From: Thermohalobaculum sp965263335
GTDB taxonomy: Bacteria; Pseudomonadota; Alphaproteobacteria; Rhodobacterales; Rhodobacteraceae
NCBI GenBank assembly: GCA_965263335.1
Contig: CBDHHE010000001.1
Location: 558,001 to 622,000 of the forward strand
Reading direction: 5' to 3'
Length of the DNA stretch: 64,000 nucleotides
The position numbers were made by a program, and so were the translations under genes. Below, in pieces: positions 26,933 through 34,510 of the stretch. The notes under the pieces were generated by a model. It had not been told where the DNA came from. It saw only the letters and a list, made by a program, of their open reading frames with translations, and ran no database searches. Within the stretch, counting starts at the first letter, position 1. Each line of letters begins with the position of its first letter.

Positions 26933-27652
26933 AAATATCCCGCAGGACGCTTCTACGAAGTCGGTCTTCCTACCTTCTAACAGGGTGACGCTGTCTCTCA
27001 GCGGAACGGCCTGTTCTGCAAACAATTCCCTCTGGGGTTCAAGGTCGTAGAAAAGTTGTTCGATCGAAAGACAAGCCCTGCCTGAATCTGTCGGACGGCC
27101 GTGCTGATCTAGAGCCAGTCGGCGACGATCGGCATGAGCCGGAACCGGCAGAGGCATATTCTAGTGGGAAATGTGCTTGCGCCGCTTGATCAAGCGGGCA
27201 TGGGTGCGTTCATTGATCATCACGTCGTCTTCAAGACTCATCCCCTTGGCAAACGCTTCATCAAACTCAACAATGGCAAGCCTTTGCAGATCAATGTAGC
27301 GACCTTGACGTCCGCTTCCCTTGAAGAGTGTTCGGAGAGATGCTCTTCGAAAATCGGCAACATGGCGATGCCAATGCCGCCCATGGGGAGCAGACGATGC
27401 ATGGCCAATTCCCAGACTATCTGATAAGAAGAGCGCCCGGTGAGAAGGGCCGCACCGAGCGCATCGCCGAGTTGTTCTGATATTGCGCACAGCTTCCTTC
27501 TCGCTCAGGGCGATCTCCTGAAAGCGTCATCTCAAGTCGACACTCCGGCCTCGGTCGCAGATAAGGCTCTGCCTATCCTTGTTTGGCCTTGACCTTCATC
27601 TACTTTCTGGAGGGGGAGACCAACCGCTTGCCGGACTTTGACAGGTCGATGA
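26933..27652. other. Gene-free stretch beside the recombinase remnant
   Basis: About 720 bp with no frame that I can assign. Short open frames exist on both strands (for example 27161-27490 minus and 27134-27424 plus), but they overlap each other and lack family motifs. The sequence is visibly less GC-rich than its surroundings. Together with the decayed recombinase next to it, this is best read as eroded DNA from the former integrated element. Confidence 0.5.
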
Positions 27653-28237
27653 ATGAGAGAACCAAGGTTGATGGACACGAGAGCCTTGGCGCCCGAAGCG
27701 AATTCCGGTGAGAGCGACAAGGAACTCGCGCAACGCATCGCAAAATCGGACAAGGCCGCAATGCAGACCCTGTACGAGCGCTATCACGATGCACTTTTTG
27801 CATTCTTGCGCGGTCGGGGAGCGGATGCAGCTTCCGCAGCTGACACTCTGCAGGACACGATGTTGGAGATTTGGCGGACGTCGGCCCGCTACTCGGGGCA
27901 AGCGAGCTTCAAGACCTGGATGTTCGCGATCGCACGAAACAAACTCATCGACAGAAACCGCCGGTCGGCTCGGTTGAGCCTTGTCGAAGAAGTGCCCGAA
28001 AGTGCCGATCCTGACCCGAACCCGGAGGCGCTGGCGATGGCAGCCCGGGACGCGGACCGGTTACGCAGCTGCTTGGGTCGTCTCAAGCTTGCGCATCGCC
28101 ATGTGATCCGCTTGGCGTTCTTCGAAGACCTGACCTACGAAGAGATCGCCGACATCGAGGATGTGCCAAAAGGCACCGTAAAGACACGGATCTACCATGC
28201 CAAGCAGCTGCTCCTCAGATGTCTGGGTCAGCGATAG
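27653..28237 (+). CDS. ECF sigma-70 factor
   Basis: 194 aa from the ATG at 27653, or 188 aa from 27671; neither has a strong ribosome site. Region 2 is seen in LYERYHDALFAFLRGRGAD, DTLQDTMLEIWRTSARY and FKTWMFAIARNKLIDRNRR. Region 4 is LAHRHVIRLAFFEDLTYEEIADIEDVPKGTVKTRIYHAK, the helix-turn-helix that reads the -35 element. It directs RNA polymerase to a small stress regulon. The gene for its probable anti-sigma factor lies convergently, 24 nt beyond its stop, rather than in the same operon. Confidence 0.93.
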   Translation: MREPRLMDTRALAPEANSGESDKELAQRIAKSDKAAMQTLYERYHDALFAFLRGRGADAASAADTLQDTMLEIWRTSARYSGQASFKTWMFAIARNKLIDRNRRSARLSLVEEVPESADPDPNPEALAMAARDADRLRSCLGRLKLAHRHVIRLAFFEDLTYEEIADIEDVPKGTVKTRIYHAKQLLLRCLGQR

Positions 28238-28261
28238 CAAGTCGCATCGATCCTCAGCGGC

Positions 28262-28837
28262 CTACTGCTCGAGAACCACTTCCACCAAGTCTTTCCGTGC
28301 AGCAAGCATGTCTCGGGCGGCGTCGCGACGGTTGGAATCGGCAAATGACAGGCGGTAAACCCCGAGCGCACTCGGGCCATCCGCAAAGTTTCCTTCAAGT
28401 TCCTGAAGGACCGCAGCAATTTCCCCGACCGGCGCAGCTTCCTTGAAAATCACCTGAAGAACCGGGCTGGTCGCACCTTCACTTACGGTTTCATACCCTC
28501 GTTGCTCCAAGAAGCCCAAACTGGGTGCCACTGCGGCTTCCCACAGGAAGACCGCCGCAGCTACGACAGCAGCGGCTTGCCAGAGCGACAGCCGCGGTGG
28601 ACGGTTCTCGTTGGCGACGGCGGGCTGGCCGGCATCGATGGCAGCCGAAAGGCGACTCCAGCCGGCGGCCGCATCGCCGGGTTCGTGCTCGTGCGCCAGC
28701 TCGGTTCGTACGGCGCGCAGCACATCAACTTCGGCAGCCAAGGCGGGGTCGGTTTGGAGTTCGGCTTCGAACGCATCTCTCTCCGGCAAGGAGAGCCGAT
28801 CCTGCATGTAGGCGATCAGACGTTCTTCGCGATCCAT
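28262..28837 (-). CDS. Membrane anti-sigma factor with propeptide-like periplasmic domain
   Basis: 191 aa (GGGAGGG before the ATG). The N-terminal 50 residues, MDREERLIAYMQDRLSLPER followed by FEAELQTDPALAAEV, have the anti-sigma layout but no zinc-binding His-Cys-Cys. One membrane helix lies at LWQAAAVVAAAVFLWEAAV (about 85-103). The C-terminal domain, with LQVIFKEAAPVGEIAAVLQE and YRLSFADSNRRDAARDML, has the strand-helix-strand pattern of inhibitor-I9/subtilisin propeptides. The gene diverges from a subtilase, which may cleave or bind it; that is inference. Confidence 0.75.
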   Translation of the reverse strand: MDREERLIAYMQDRLSLPERDAFEAELQTDPALAAEVDVLRAVRTELAHEHEPGDAAAGWSRLSAAIDAGQPAVANENRPPRLSLWQAAAVVAAAVFLWEAAVAPSLGFLEQRGYETVSEGATSPVLQVIFKEAAPVGEIAAVLQELEGNFADGPSALGVYRLSFADSNRRDAARDMLAARKDLVEVVLEQ

Positions 28838-29043
28838 CTAGACCCTCCCTCAGCGGAGTGAAACCGGTAGTCCCGCAAACCTTCGGCACCGATCTGGCGC
28901 CATGTCGCCACCACGTCCATACTCGTTTGTCGTCCGAGATGGGTCAAAGGTTCAAAATTTTCTTTTGCAGCACGAAAGTGAATTGAACCTTTTTGCGGAA
29001 CAGTCGAACAAACAGCAGGTCGGCAGATGATGTGGAGATCCAG

Positions 29044-30243
29044 ATGTCCCCGCCAAGGCTCTCAATGTTGCTGTCTTTGGTTGGTGGGGGGAGCCGTCTC
29101 GGCATGGCTCTGCTGCTCGGACTTGTTCCCGCGGGGTGCGTGGACCTCCCGCCTGAAGCGCTCGGTGGCAGCTCGCAGTCTACATCGGAGCAGGATCGGG
29201 AGCTCGTAGCCCTTGTCCCAGATGATCGGGCCCGCGAAAGTCTTCTGCGGGCCGCTCGATCAGAAGGATACGTTGTTCTGGCTGAAAACGAGCTCCCGGG
29301 TCTTGGCTTCACGCTGGTTTCCATAGAGGTGCCGGAGGGATCTGGGGCGCAAGCAATCGACGACCTAGAGGCGGCGGAACCTGCATCCACTGTTGGGATC
29401 AACCTGACCTATCGCCTTCAGCAGCGGGCGGGTCCCGGAGCGAAGTTCAACTATGCCAACATGTTGCTGGATTGGCCAGCAGGCGGATGCAGGGCTCTGG
29501 CACCGGTTGGGCTTATCGACACTGGGGTAGATACGACGGCAAAAGCGCTCGCTGCGGCCGAAGTGATCAACCGGCGTTTCGCAAAGGGACCTGCGCGACA
29601 GTTCCGGCATGGCACCGAGGTGGCCAGTGTGCTGGCGGATCCCGCCCGGCTCCGCGGCGCAAAAATCTATGTTGCTGACGTGATCGGCGAGACCCGGGAG
29701 GGTAGCGAAGCGGCGGACGCTGCAACCCTGATCCGGGCGCTCGATTGGCTTGCAGACGAGGATGTGCGCGTGGTCAACCTCTCACTGGCTGGCCCCTACA
29801 ACAAGGTTCTCAACGTTGCGGTCAACGCGGCAGCCGAGCGCGGTCTGATCCTGATTGCCGCCGTTGGAAATGCCGGCCCGGATGCGCCGCCGCAGTACCC
29901 GGCCGGGTTTGCACCGGTCATTGCCGTGACGGCTGTCGATGCCAGTCGGAGGATATATCGCGGCGCTGTGCGCGGATCCCATGTCGACGTGGCGGCACCC
30001 GGTGTCGATGTCTTTGTGGCGTTCGGCGAAACAGGACGCTTCGTCACCGGCACATCAATCGCTGCGCCCTTCATAACGGCGCGGGTTCTGGCTGATGCGG
30101 ACCTGTTGGCATCTCCGAACGCAATGGCTCTGCGTGAGAAACTCGCTGAAAAGACTGAAGACTTGGGCCCACTCGGGATTGATCCAAGCTTCGGCGCAGG
30201 ACTTCTGAAGGCGGAAGGGCTGTGCGGAGTCGACACCGGTTGA
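29044..30243 (+). CDS. S8 family serine peptidase (subtilase), probable lipoprotein
   Basis: 399 aa from the ATG at 29044 (GGAG 6 nt upstream). A hydrophobic N-terminus ends in LVPAGC with C32 a likely lipidation site. Residues about 52-125 look like a propeptide (LVALVPDDRARESLLRAARS). The catalytic triad is intact: D159 in GLIDTGVD, H189 in FRHGTEVA and S338 in GTSIAAPF, with oxyanion N276 in VGNAG. It probably acts in the periplasm or at the outer membrane. It diverges from the anti-sigma gene and is next to the ECF sigma gene, suggesting a shared signalling module. Confidence 0.9.
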   Translation: MSPPRLSMLLSLVGGGSRLGMALLLGLVPAGCVDLPPEALGGSSQSTSEQDRELVALVPDDRARESLLRAARSEGYVVLAENELPGLGFTLVSIEVPEGSGAQAIDDLEAAEPASTVGINLTYRLQQRAGPGAKFNYANMLLDWPAGGCRALAPVGLIDTGVDTTAKALAAAEVINRRFAKGPARQFRHGTEVASVLADPARLRGAKIYVADVIGETREGSEAADAATLIRALDWLADEDVRVVNLSLAGPYNKVLNVAVNAAAERGLILIAAVGNAGPDAPPQYPAGFAPVIAVTAVDASRRIYRGAVRGSHVDVAAPGVDVFVAFGETGRFVTGTSIAAPFITARVLADADLLASPNAMALREKLAEKTEDLGPLGIDPSFGAGLLKAEGLCGVDTG

Positions 30244-30606
30244 TGCCGGGCGCTGCTCTCGAGAATCGTTTGCCGTGAACATCGGCCCGGCTGGCTCGAC
30301 GACATTCGAAGCAGACAGGTTCTGAAAGCTGGATGTGGTGGGGGATCCTGGAATCGAACCAGGCATGGGTCGCCCCGGCGGAGTTACAGTCCGCTGCCGC
30401 ACCTTGCAGCACATCCCCCAGAAACCAGGGCAAGGCGCCGTCCGCCCCGGTTCGTGGAGACCGAATAAGGGCAGCCCACGTGTACTGTCAACACCGATCG
30501 AACAGGCACGAAGCGGCGCAGTGAGTTCTTGTTCCAAGCCCTTCAGGCGTTAGGGTGGCGCACGCTGGCGGCACTGGATCCGCTATTTGCTCCACATGGT
30601 TGATAT
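30244..30606. other. Intergenic stretch carrying tRNA-Tyr
   Basis: Apart from tRNA-Tyr on the minus strand, this 363-bp gap between the subtilase and rlmB shows no protein-coding frame with recognisable motifs and no clear terminator. Confidence 0.6.
30336..30419 (-). tRNA. tRNA-Tyr, anticodon GTA
   Basis: 84 nt including encoded CCA. The acceptor is GGGGGAT/ATCCCCC, the D-stem GCTG/CGGC with one G-U pair, the anticodon stem GCGGA/TCCGC with loop CTGTAAC giving GTA, the variable arm about 14 nt (class II, as expected for bacterial tRNA-Tyr), and the T-arm CCTGG-TTCGATT-CCAGG. The D-loop (CAAGGTG) is short but keeps the GG pair. It reads UAU and UAC. Confidence 0.93.
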
Positions 30607-31395
30607 ATGGCGCCACAAAAACCGAAATGGGCGATAGAGCGCGACAGGGCGCGAAAGGCCGGACCAGAGGCGTTGTGGCTGTTCGGTCTTCACGCCGTGC
30701 GTGACGCATTGAGCAACCCGCAGCGTGTCAAACGCCGCTTGATCGTTACCCCGAATGCGGCGGAACGGCTTGGTGATGCAATCACGCTGGCAGGCATCAC
30801 CCCGGAGGTCTCCGACCCGCGCCGGTTTGAAGCGCCGCTCGATCCCCAGTCGGTGCATCAGGGGGCGGCGTTGGAGGTTGAGCCGCTGGCCTGGGGAAAT
30901 CTTGAGCACTGTTGCGCGCCCACGGTCGGCGCACCATCGCTCGTCGTGCTGCTCGACCGGGTGACCGATCCGCACAATGTCGGGGCGATCTTGCGCTCTG
31001 CCGAGGTTTTTGGGGCGTGCGCGGTCATCGCGCCCCGTCATCGCGCGGCGCCCGAAACCGGGGCGCTCGCAAAGTCGGCAAGCGGCGCGTTGGAACGCCA
31101 ACCGTACTTGCGCGTTCGTAATCTAGGCGATGCCATGATCGAGTTGAGAACGCTCGGTTATCGGCTGATCGGGCTGGATGGCGAAGCGGAGACAACCATC
31201 TCCCAGCTGCTCAGCAGAGAATTCGAAGCTCCCGTGGGTGTTGTCCTGGGGGCCGAGGGTCCGGGGTTGAGGCCGCGCACGCGCGCGGAGTGTGACGAGA
31301 TTGTCCGAATCGACTCAGTGGGTCGATTTGGGTCCTTAAACGTGTCCAATGCGGCAGCAGTCGCGTTGTTCGCGTTTAATCACAAATTGTTTTGA
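30607..31395 (+). CDS. rlmB: 23S rRNA (guanosine-2'-O)-methyltransferase, TrmH/SpoU family
   Basis: 262 aa. An N-terminal substrate-binding domain begins with LWLFGLHAVRDALSNPQRVKR. The SPOUT catalytic motifs are LLDRVTDPHNVGAILRSAEVFG (motif 1), GVVLGAEGPGLRPRTRAECDE (motif 2) and RFGSLNVSNAAAVALFAFNH (motif 3), which form the trefoil knot that holds S-adenosylmethionine. It is the probable RlmB enzyme methylating the 2'-OH of a 23S rRNA guanosine; close relatives modify other sites, so the exact target is inferred. Confidence 0.92.
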   Translation: MAPQKPKWAIERDRARKAGPEALWLFGLHAVRDALSNPQRVKRRLIVTPNAAERLGDAITLAGITPEVSDPRRFEAPLDPQSVHQGAALEVEPLAWGNLEHCCAPTVGAPSLVVLLDRVTDPHNVGAILRSAEVFGACAVIAPRHRAAPETGALAKSASGALERQPYLRVRNLGDAMIELRTLGYRLIGLDGEAETTISQLLSREFEAPVGVVLGAEGPGLRPRTRAECDEIVRIDSVGRFGSLNVSNAAAVALFAFNHKLF

Positions 31396-31428
31396 TAAAT
31401 TTCACTAGGAAAAACAATATGTTAAGAC

Positions 31429-31598
31429 ATGGGCCGGCTCAGAGGCGCGTCAGAGGGTTACAGTTTGTAAACTTCTGTCCCATATTGAACGTGTGAGGTG
31501 AGACCTGAACGACCTCTCCTCTTCGAACACTGTCCCTCGTTCCGACTTTTGTGTCCGCCGGTGATCTCCCCCAACAGATGCTCTGGCGGACCTTTTTT
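31429..31598 (+). ncRNA. Candidate structured small RNA with intrinsic terminator
   Basis: Paired elements follow one another: ATGGG (31429-31433)/CCCAT (31479-31483) around TTACA/TGTAA (31458-31470); GAACG (31487-31491)/CGTTC (31538-31542) around TGT/ACA and GAGGT/ACCTC (31495-31516); then a terminator. This lies between rlmB and the CoA-binding gene with no coding frame. The size and hairpin layout could suit 6S RNA, but I do not see its conserved bubble, so no family is assigned. No convincing promoter was found. Confidence 0.4.
31553..31598 (+). terminator. Intrinsic terminator
   Basis: GTCCGCC (31553-31559) pairs with GGCGGAC (31585-31591), followed by C and six T residues (31593-31598). 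It points rightward and lies 158 nt after the rlmB stop, so it ends either the rlmB transcript or a separate small RNA. Confidence 0.75.
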
Positions 31599-31663
31599 GT
31601 GCCGAGCGTCGCAGGAAGCGGTTCCCCCTCGACGCATGCTGCTCAGCTTGACAAACTAGTCGA

Positions 31664-32173
31664 ATGAACGAACCGACATATTCCCACAATCACTTGCGCA
31701 CCATTCTCGAGCGAACGAAGACGATCGCCGCGGTCGGTGTGTCACTGAATGACGTGCGTCCAAGCTTTTATGTCGCGCGCTACCTCAAGCTGAAAAGCTA
31801 CACCGTGATCCCGGTCAATCCGCGGTATGCCGGAGAGACCGCATTCGGTGAAGTTGTGCATCCTTCGCTTGCCGACATTCCCGGGAGCTTCGATCCCATT
31901 CAGATGGTTGACATATTCCGTCGCTCGGAAGATGCGGGTCACGTCGTCGACGAGGCGTTGGAACACCTGTTGTCACGTGGGTTGGAGACGATCTGGATGC
32001 AGATCGGTGTGATCAACGAGGCCGCTGCCAAGCGCGCAGAGAAGGCGGGCGTGACGGTCATCATGAATCACTGCCCGAAGATCGAGTACCAGCGCCTCTG
32101 GGGGGAGCTTTCCTGGGGCGGATTCAATTCCGGCGTGATCTCTTCACGGTGGCGGAGCGTTGGAGCGCGGTGA
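31664..32173 (+). CDS. CoA-binding Rossmann protein (YccU type)
   Basis: 169 aa. The CoA_binding domain fills the protein: RTKTIAAVGVSLNDVRPSFYVARYL, VIPVNPRYAGETAFGEVVHPSLADIP, ETIWMQIGVINEAAAKRAEKAG and VIMNHCPKIEYQRLWG. Single-domain members resemble the N-terminal part of succinyl-CoA synthetase alpha but have no assigned reaction. The ribosome site is weak. It precedes metY on the same strand, a pairing common in alphaproteobacteria that hints at a role in sulfur or acyl-CoA metabolism. Confidence 0.85.
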   Translation: MNEPTYSHNHLRTILERTKTIAAVGVSLNDVRPSFYVARYLKLKSYTVIPVNPRYAGETAFGEVVHPSLADIPGSFDPIQMVDIFRRSEDAGHVVDEALEHLLSRGLETIWMQIGVINEAAAKRAEKAGVTVIMNHCPKIEYQRLWGELSWGGFNSGVISSRWRSVGAR

Positions 32174-32194
32174 TGATGTGCTTGTGAACAGGCG

Positions 32195-32267
32195 CTCATA
32201 AGTCGGGGTGTAAATTCAAACGACTCACGCTATGAGACTGTGAAACAGCCAGGGCGCCAGGGAGGCT
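32195..32267 (+). promoter_or_regulatory. Foldable 5' leader of metY (candidate cis-regulatory RNA)
   Basis: CTCATA-AGTCG (32195-32205) pairs with CGACT (32221-32225) and TATGAG (32231-32236), giving two stacked helices around a 15-nt loop. CTGT/ACAG (32238-32248) can form a small hairpin, or AGCC (32247-32250) can pair with GGCT (32264-32267) over the GGGAGG ribosome site. Such mutually exclusive pairings are what a translational switch would use. It does not match the SAM-II consensus. Confidence 0.4.
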
Positions 32268-32270
32268 ATT

Positions 32271-33575
32271 ATGAGCGACAAGCAGTATGGATTCGACACG
32301 CTGCAGATTCATGCGGGTGCAAAGCCGGATCCCGCAACCGGAGCTCGCCAGACACCCATCTACCAATCCACCGCGTATGCCTTCCGCGATGCGGATCACG
32401 CTGCGGCATTGTTCAACCTGCAGGAGGTCGGTTTCATCTACTCGCGGCTGACGAATCCGACGGTGTCCGTCCTGCAGGAACGCGTCGCAGCGCTTGAGGG
32501 CGGCGTCGGTGCAACAGCATGCTCATCCGGCCATGCGGCGCAGATCATGGCGCTTTTCCCGCTCATGGGGCCGGGTGACAACGTGGTGACGTCGAGCCGC
32601 CTCTACGGCGGAACCGTCACCCAGTTCAGTCAGACCATCAAGCGCTTCGGATGGTCCGCGAAGTTCGTCGACACCGAGGATCTCTCCGCGGTGAAGAAAG
32701 CCATCGACAAGAACACGAAGGCGATCTTCTGTGAGTCGATCGCCAACCCCGGCGGCTATGTCACTGACATCGACGCTTTGGCGAAGATCGCAAACGACAA
32801 GGGTGTGCCCCTGATCGTCGACAACACCTCCGCGAGCCCATATCTCTGCCGGCCATTCGAGCATGGTGCGTCGATTGTTGTGCACTCGACCACGAAGTAT
32901 CTGTCCGGAAATGGGACCGCAATGGGCGGCGTTGTCGTCGACAGCGGAACGTTTGACTGGTCGGCCAGCAACAAGTTCCCGTCGCTCAGCGAGCCGGAAC
33001 CGGCATATCATGGTCTCAAGTTTCACGAGACGTTCGGGCCGCTCAGCTACACGCTTCACAGCCATGCAATCGGCTTGCGCGACCTCGGCATGTGTCAGTC
33101 TCCGCAGAACGCCTTCATTACGCTGCTTGGCATCGAGACCCTGAGTCTCCGAATGAAGCGCCATGTGAAGAATGCGAAGAAGATTGCGGAGTGGCTTGAA
33201 CAACACCCGGCAGTCAAGAAAGTCACCTACGCAGGTCTGAAATCCTCGCCATACTACGACCGGGTGCAGCGCATCTGCCCGAAGGGTGCAGGTGCTTTGT
33301 TCACGATCCAGGTGAAAGGCGGCTACGACGCATGCGTGCGAATGGTCGATGCAGTGGAGCTCTTCAGCCATGTGGCGAACCTGGGCGATGCGCGCTCGCT
33401 GATCATCCATTCTGCATCAACGACCCACCGCCAGCTCAGTGAGGCGCAACGCGAAGCAGCGGGCGCTGCCAGTGACGTGGTGCGGCTGTCCATCGGCATC
33501 GAGGATGCGGACGATCTGATGGCCGATCTCGATCAGGCGCTCACACAGTCACGGAGCAAAGAAAAGGCAGCCTGA
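32271..33575 (+). CDS. metY: O-acetylhomoserine aminocarboxypropyltransferase
   Basis: 434 aa with GGGAGG 5-6 nt before the ATG. It is a PLP enzyme of the Cys/Met metabolism family: YGFDTLQIHAGAKPDPATGA, TPIYQSTAYAFRD, YSRLTNPTVSVLQERVAALEGG, and the PLP lysine in VHSTTKYLSGNGTAMGG. The length and FDTLQIHAG start favour the MetY subgroup, which makes homocysteine directly from O-acetylhomoserine and sulfide. It may be regulated through the structured leader just upstream. Confidence 0.94.
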   Translation: MSDKQYGFDTLQIHAGAKPDPATGARQTPIYQSTAYAFRDADHAAALFNLQEVGFIYSRLTNPTVSVLQERVAALEGGVGATACSSGHAAQIMALFPLMGPGDNVVTSSRLYGGTVTQFSQTIKRFGWSAKFVDTEDLSAVKKAIDKNTKAIFCESIANPGGYVTDIDALAKIANDKGVPLIVDNTSASPYLCRPFEHGASIVVHSTTKYLSGNGTAMGGVVVDSGTFDWSASNKFPSLSEPEPAYHGLKFHETFGPLSYTLHSHAIGLRDLGMCQSPQNAFITLLGIETLSLRMKRHVKNAKKIAEWLEQHPAVKKVTYAGLKSSPYYDRVQRICPKGAGALFTIQVKGGYDACVRMVDAVELFSHVANLGDARSLIIHSASTTHRQLSEAQREAAGAASDVVRLSIGIEDADDLMADLDQALTQSRSKEKAA

Positions 33576-33710
33576 TGATCTTCGCGGGAAGAAGGGGCAA
33601 GCGCCTGCGTGCAGCACGATCTGCACGCAACCCTTCTTCATTCTCGCGAATTGCCCCCGCCGACAGGCGACGCTAAGATCGGCGCACAGGATCGCAGGCG
33701 GAGCATTGTT

Positions 33711-34478
33711 TTGAACGATCAAAAAATTTGCGTGCTGGGCAGCGGGTCTCCCGAAGCGCAGCAAGCGGTTGGCGTGCTTCGCGACAGATACGGCCATGTT
33801 CCGCCCGAGGAAGCGGATGTGGTCGTGGCGCTCGGTGGGGATGGTTTCATGCTCCACACGCTGCATTCGGTCATGGATCTCGACGTGCCAGTCTACGGCA
33901 TGAACCGCGGTACTGTCGGTTTTCTCATGAACAACTACGCCGAGGATGAACTGCCGGCGCGCCTGCAGGCGGCGAAGTCTGCTGAGATAAACCCGCTTCG
34001 GATGATTGCGCACGATGCAATGGAGCGTAAGCACACTGCTTTGGCCATCAATGAGGTCGCTCTCTTCCGGCAGATACACCAGGCAGCCAAGATCCGGATT
34101 ATTCTGGATGACAAGGTTCAGATGGAAGAGCTTATCTGCGATGGTATTCTCGCAGCAACGCCGGCCGGTTCTACGGCGTACAATCTCTCGGCGCACGGGC
34201 CGATCCTGCCGATCCGAAGCCGCATGATTGCGCTGACGCCGATCTCGGCTTTCCGGCCTCGGCGCTGGCGCGGCGCACTTCTGCCCTGGGACGCGCAAAT
34301 CACCTTCGAGATCATCGAACAGCGCAAGCGACCGGTTTCTGCGACGGCCGATCATGTCGAAGTGCGAGATGTGCAGAAGGTGGAAGTGGCCGCGGCAGCC
34401 GAAATCGAGATGCGGCTTCTCTATGATCCGGGGCAGGGGCTCGAAGAGCGATTGCTTCGTGAACAGTTCACTGTCTGA
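33711..34478 (+). CDS. nadK: NAD kinase
   Basis: 255 aa from a TTG at 33711 (GGAG 7 nt upstream), which puts the first strand ICVLGSGSPEAQQAV at the N-terminus; a GTG at 33609 would add 34 unconserved residues. The catalytic motif is VVALGGDGFML, followed by GMNRGTVGFLMN, NEVALFRQ and GILAATPAGSTAYNLSAHGPI. It phosphorylates NAD+ to NADP+ in the cytosol and is the sole source of NADP in most bacteria. Confidence 0.95.
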   Translation: MNDQKICVLGSGSPEAQQAVGVLRDRYGHVPPEEADVVVALGGDGFMLHTLHSVMDLDVPVYGMNRGTVGFLMNNYAEDELPARLQAAKSAEINPLRMIAHDAMERKHTALAINEVALFRQIHQAAKIRIILDDKVQMEELICDGILAATPAGSTAYNLSAHGPILPIRSRMIALTPISAFRPRRWRGALLPWDAQITFEIIEQRKRPVSATADHVEVRDVQKVEVAAAAEIEMRLLYDPGQGLEERLLREQFTV

Positions 34479-34510
34479 GACCCGGCAGGACAGGAGGCGA
34501 TGGCGCAGCT

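Noticed and set aside
28985..29009. GAACC...GTC as an ECF-type promoter for the subtilase
   Set aside because: The spacer is only 13 nt, shorter than the 15-17 nt expected, so it cannot be supported.
32174..32270. Canonical SAM-II riboswitch before metY
   Set aside because: The expected conserved core and downstream GCUAAA-like segment are not present; only a generic structured leader can be supported.
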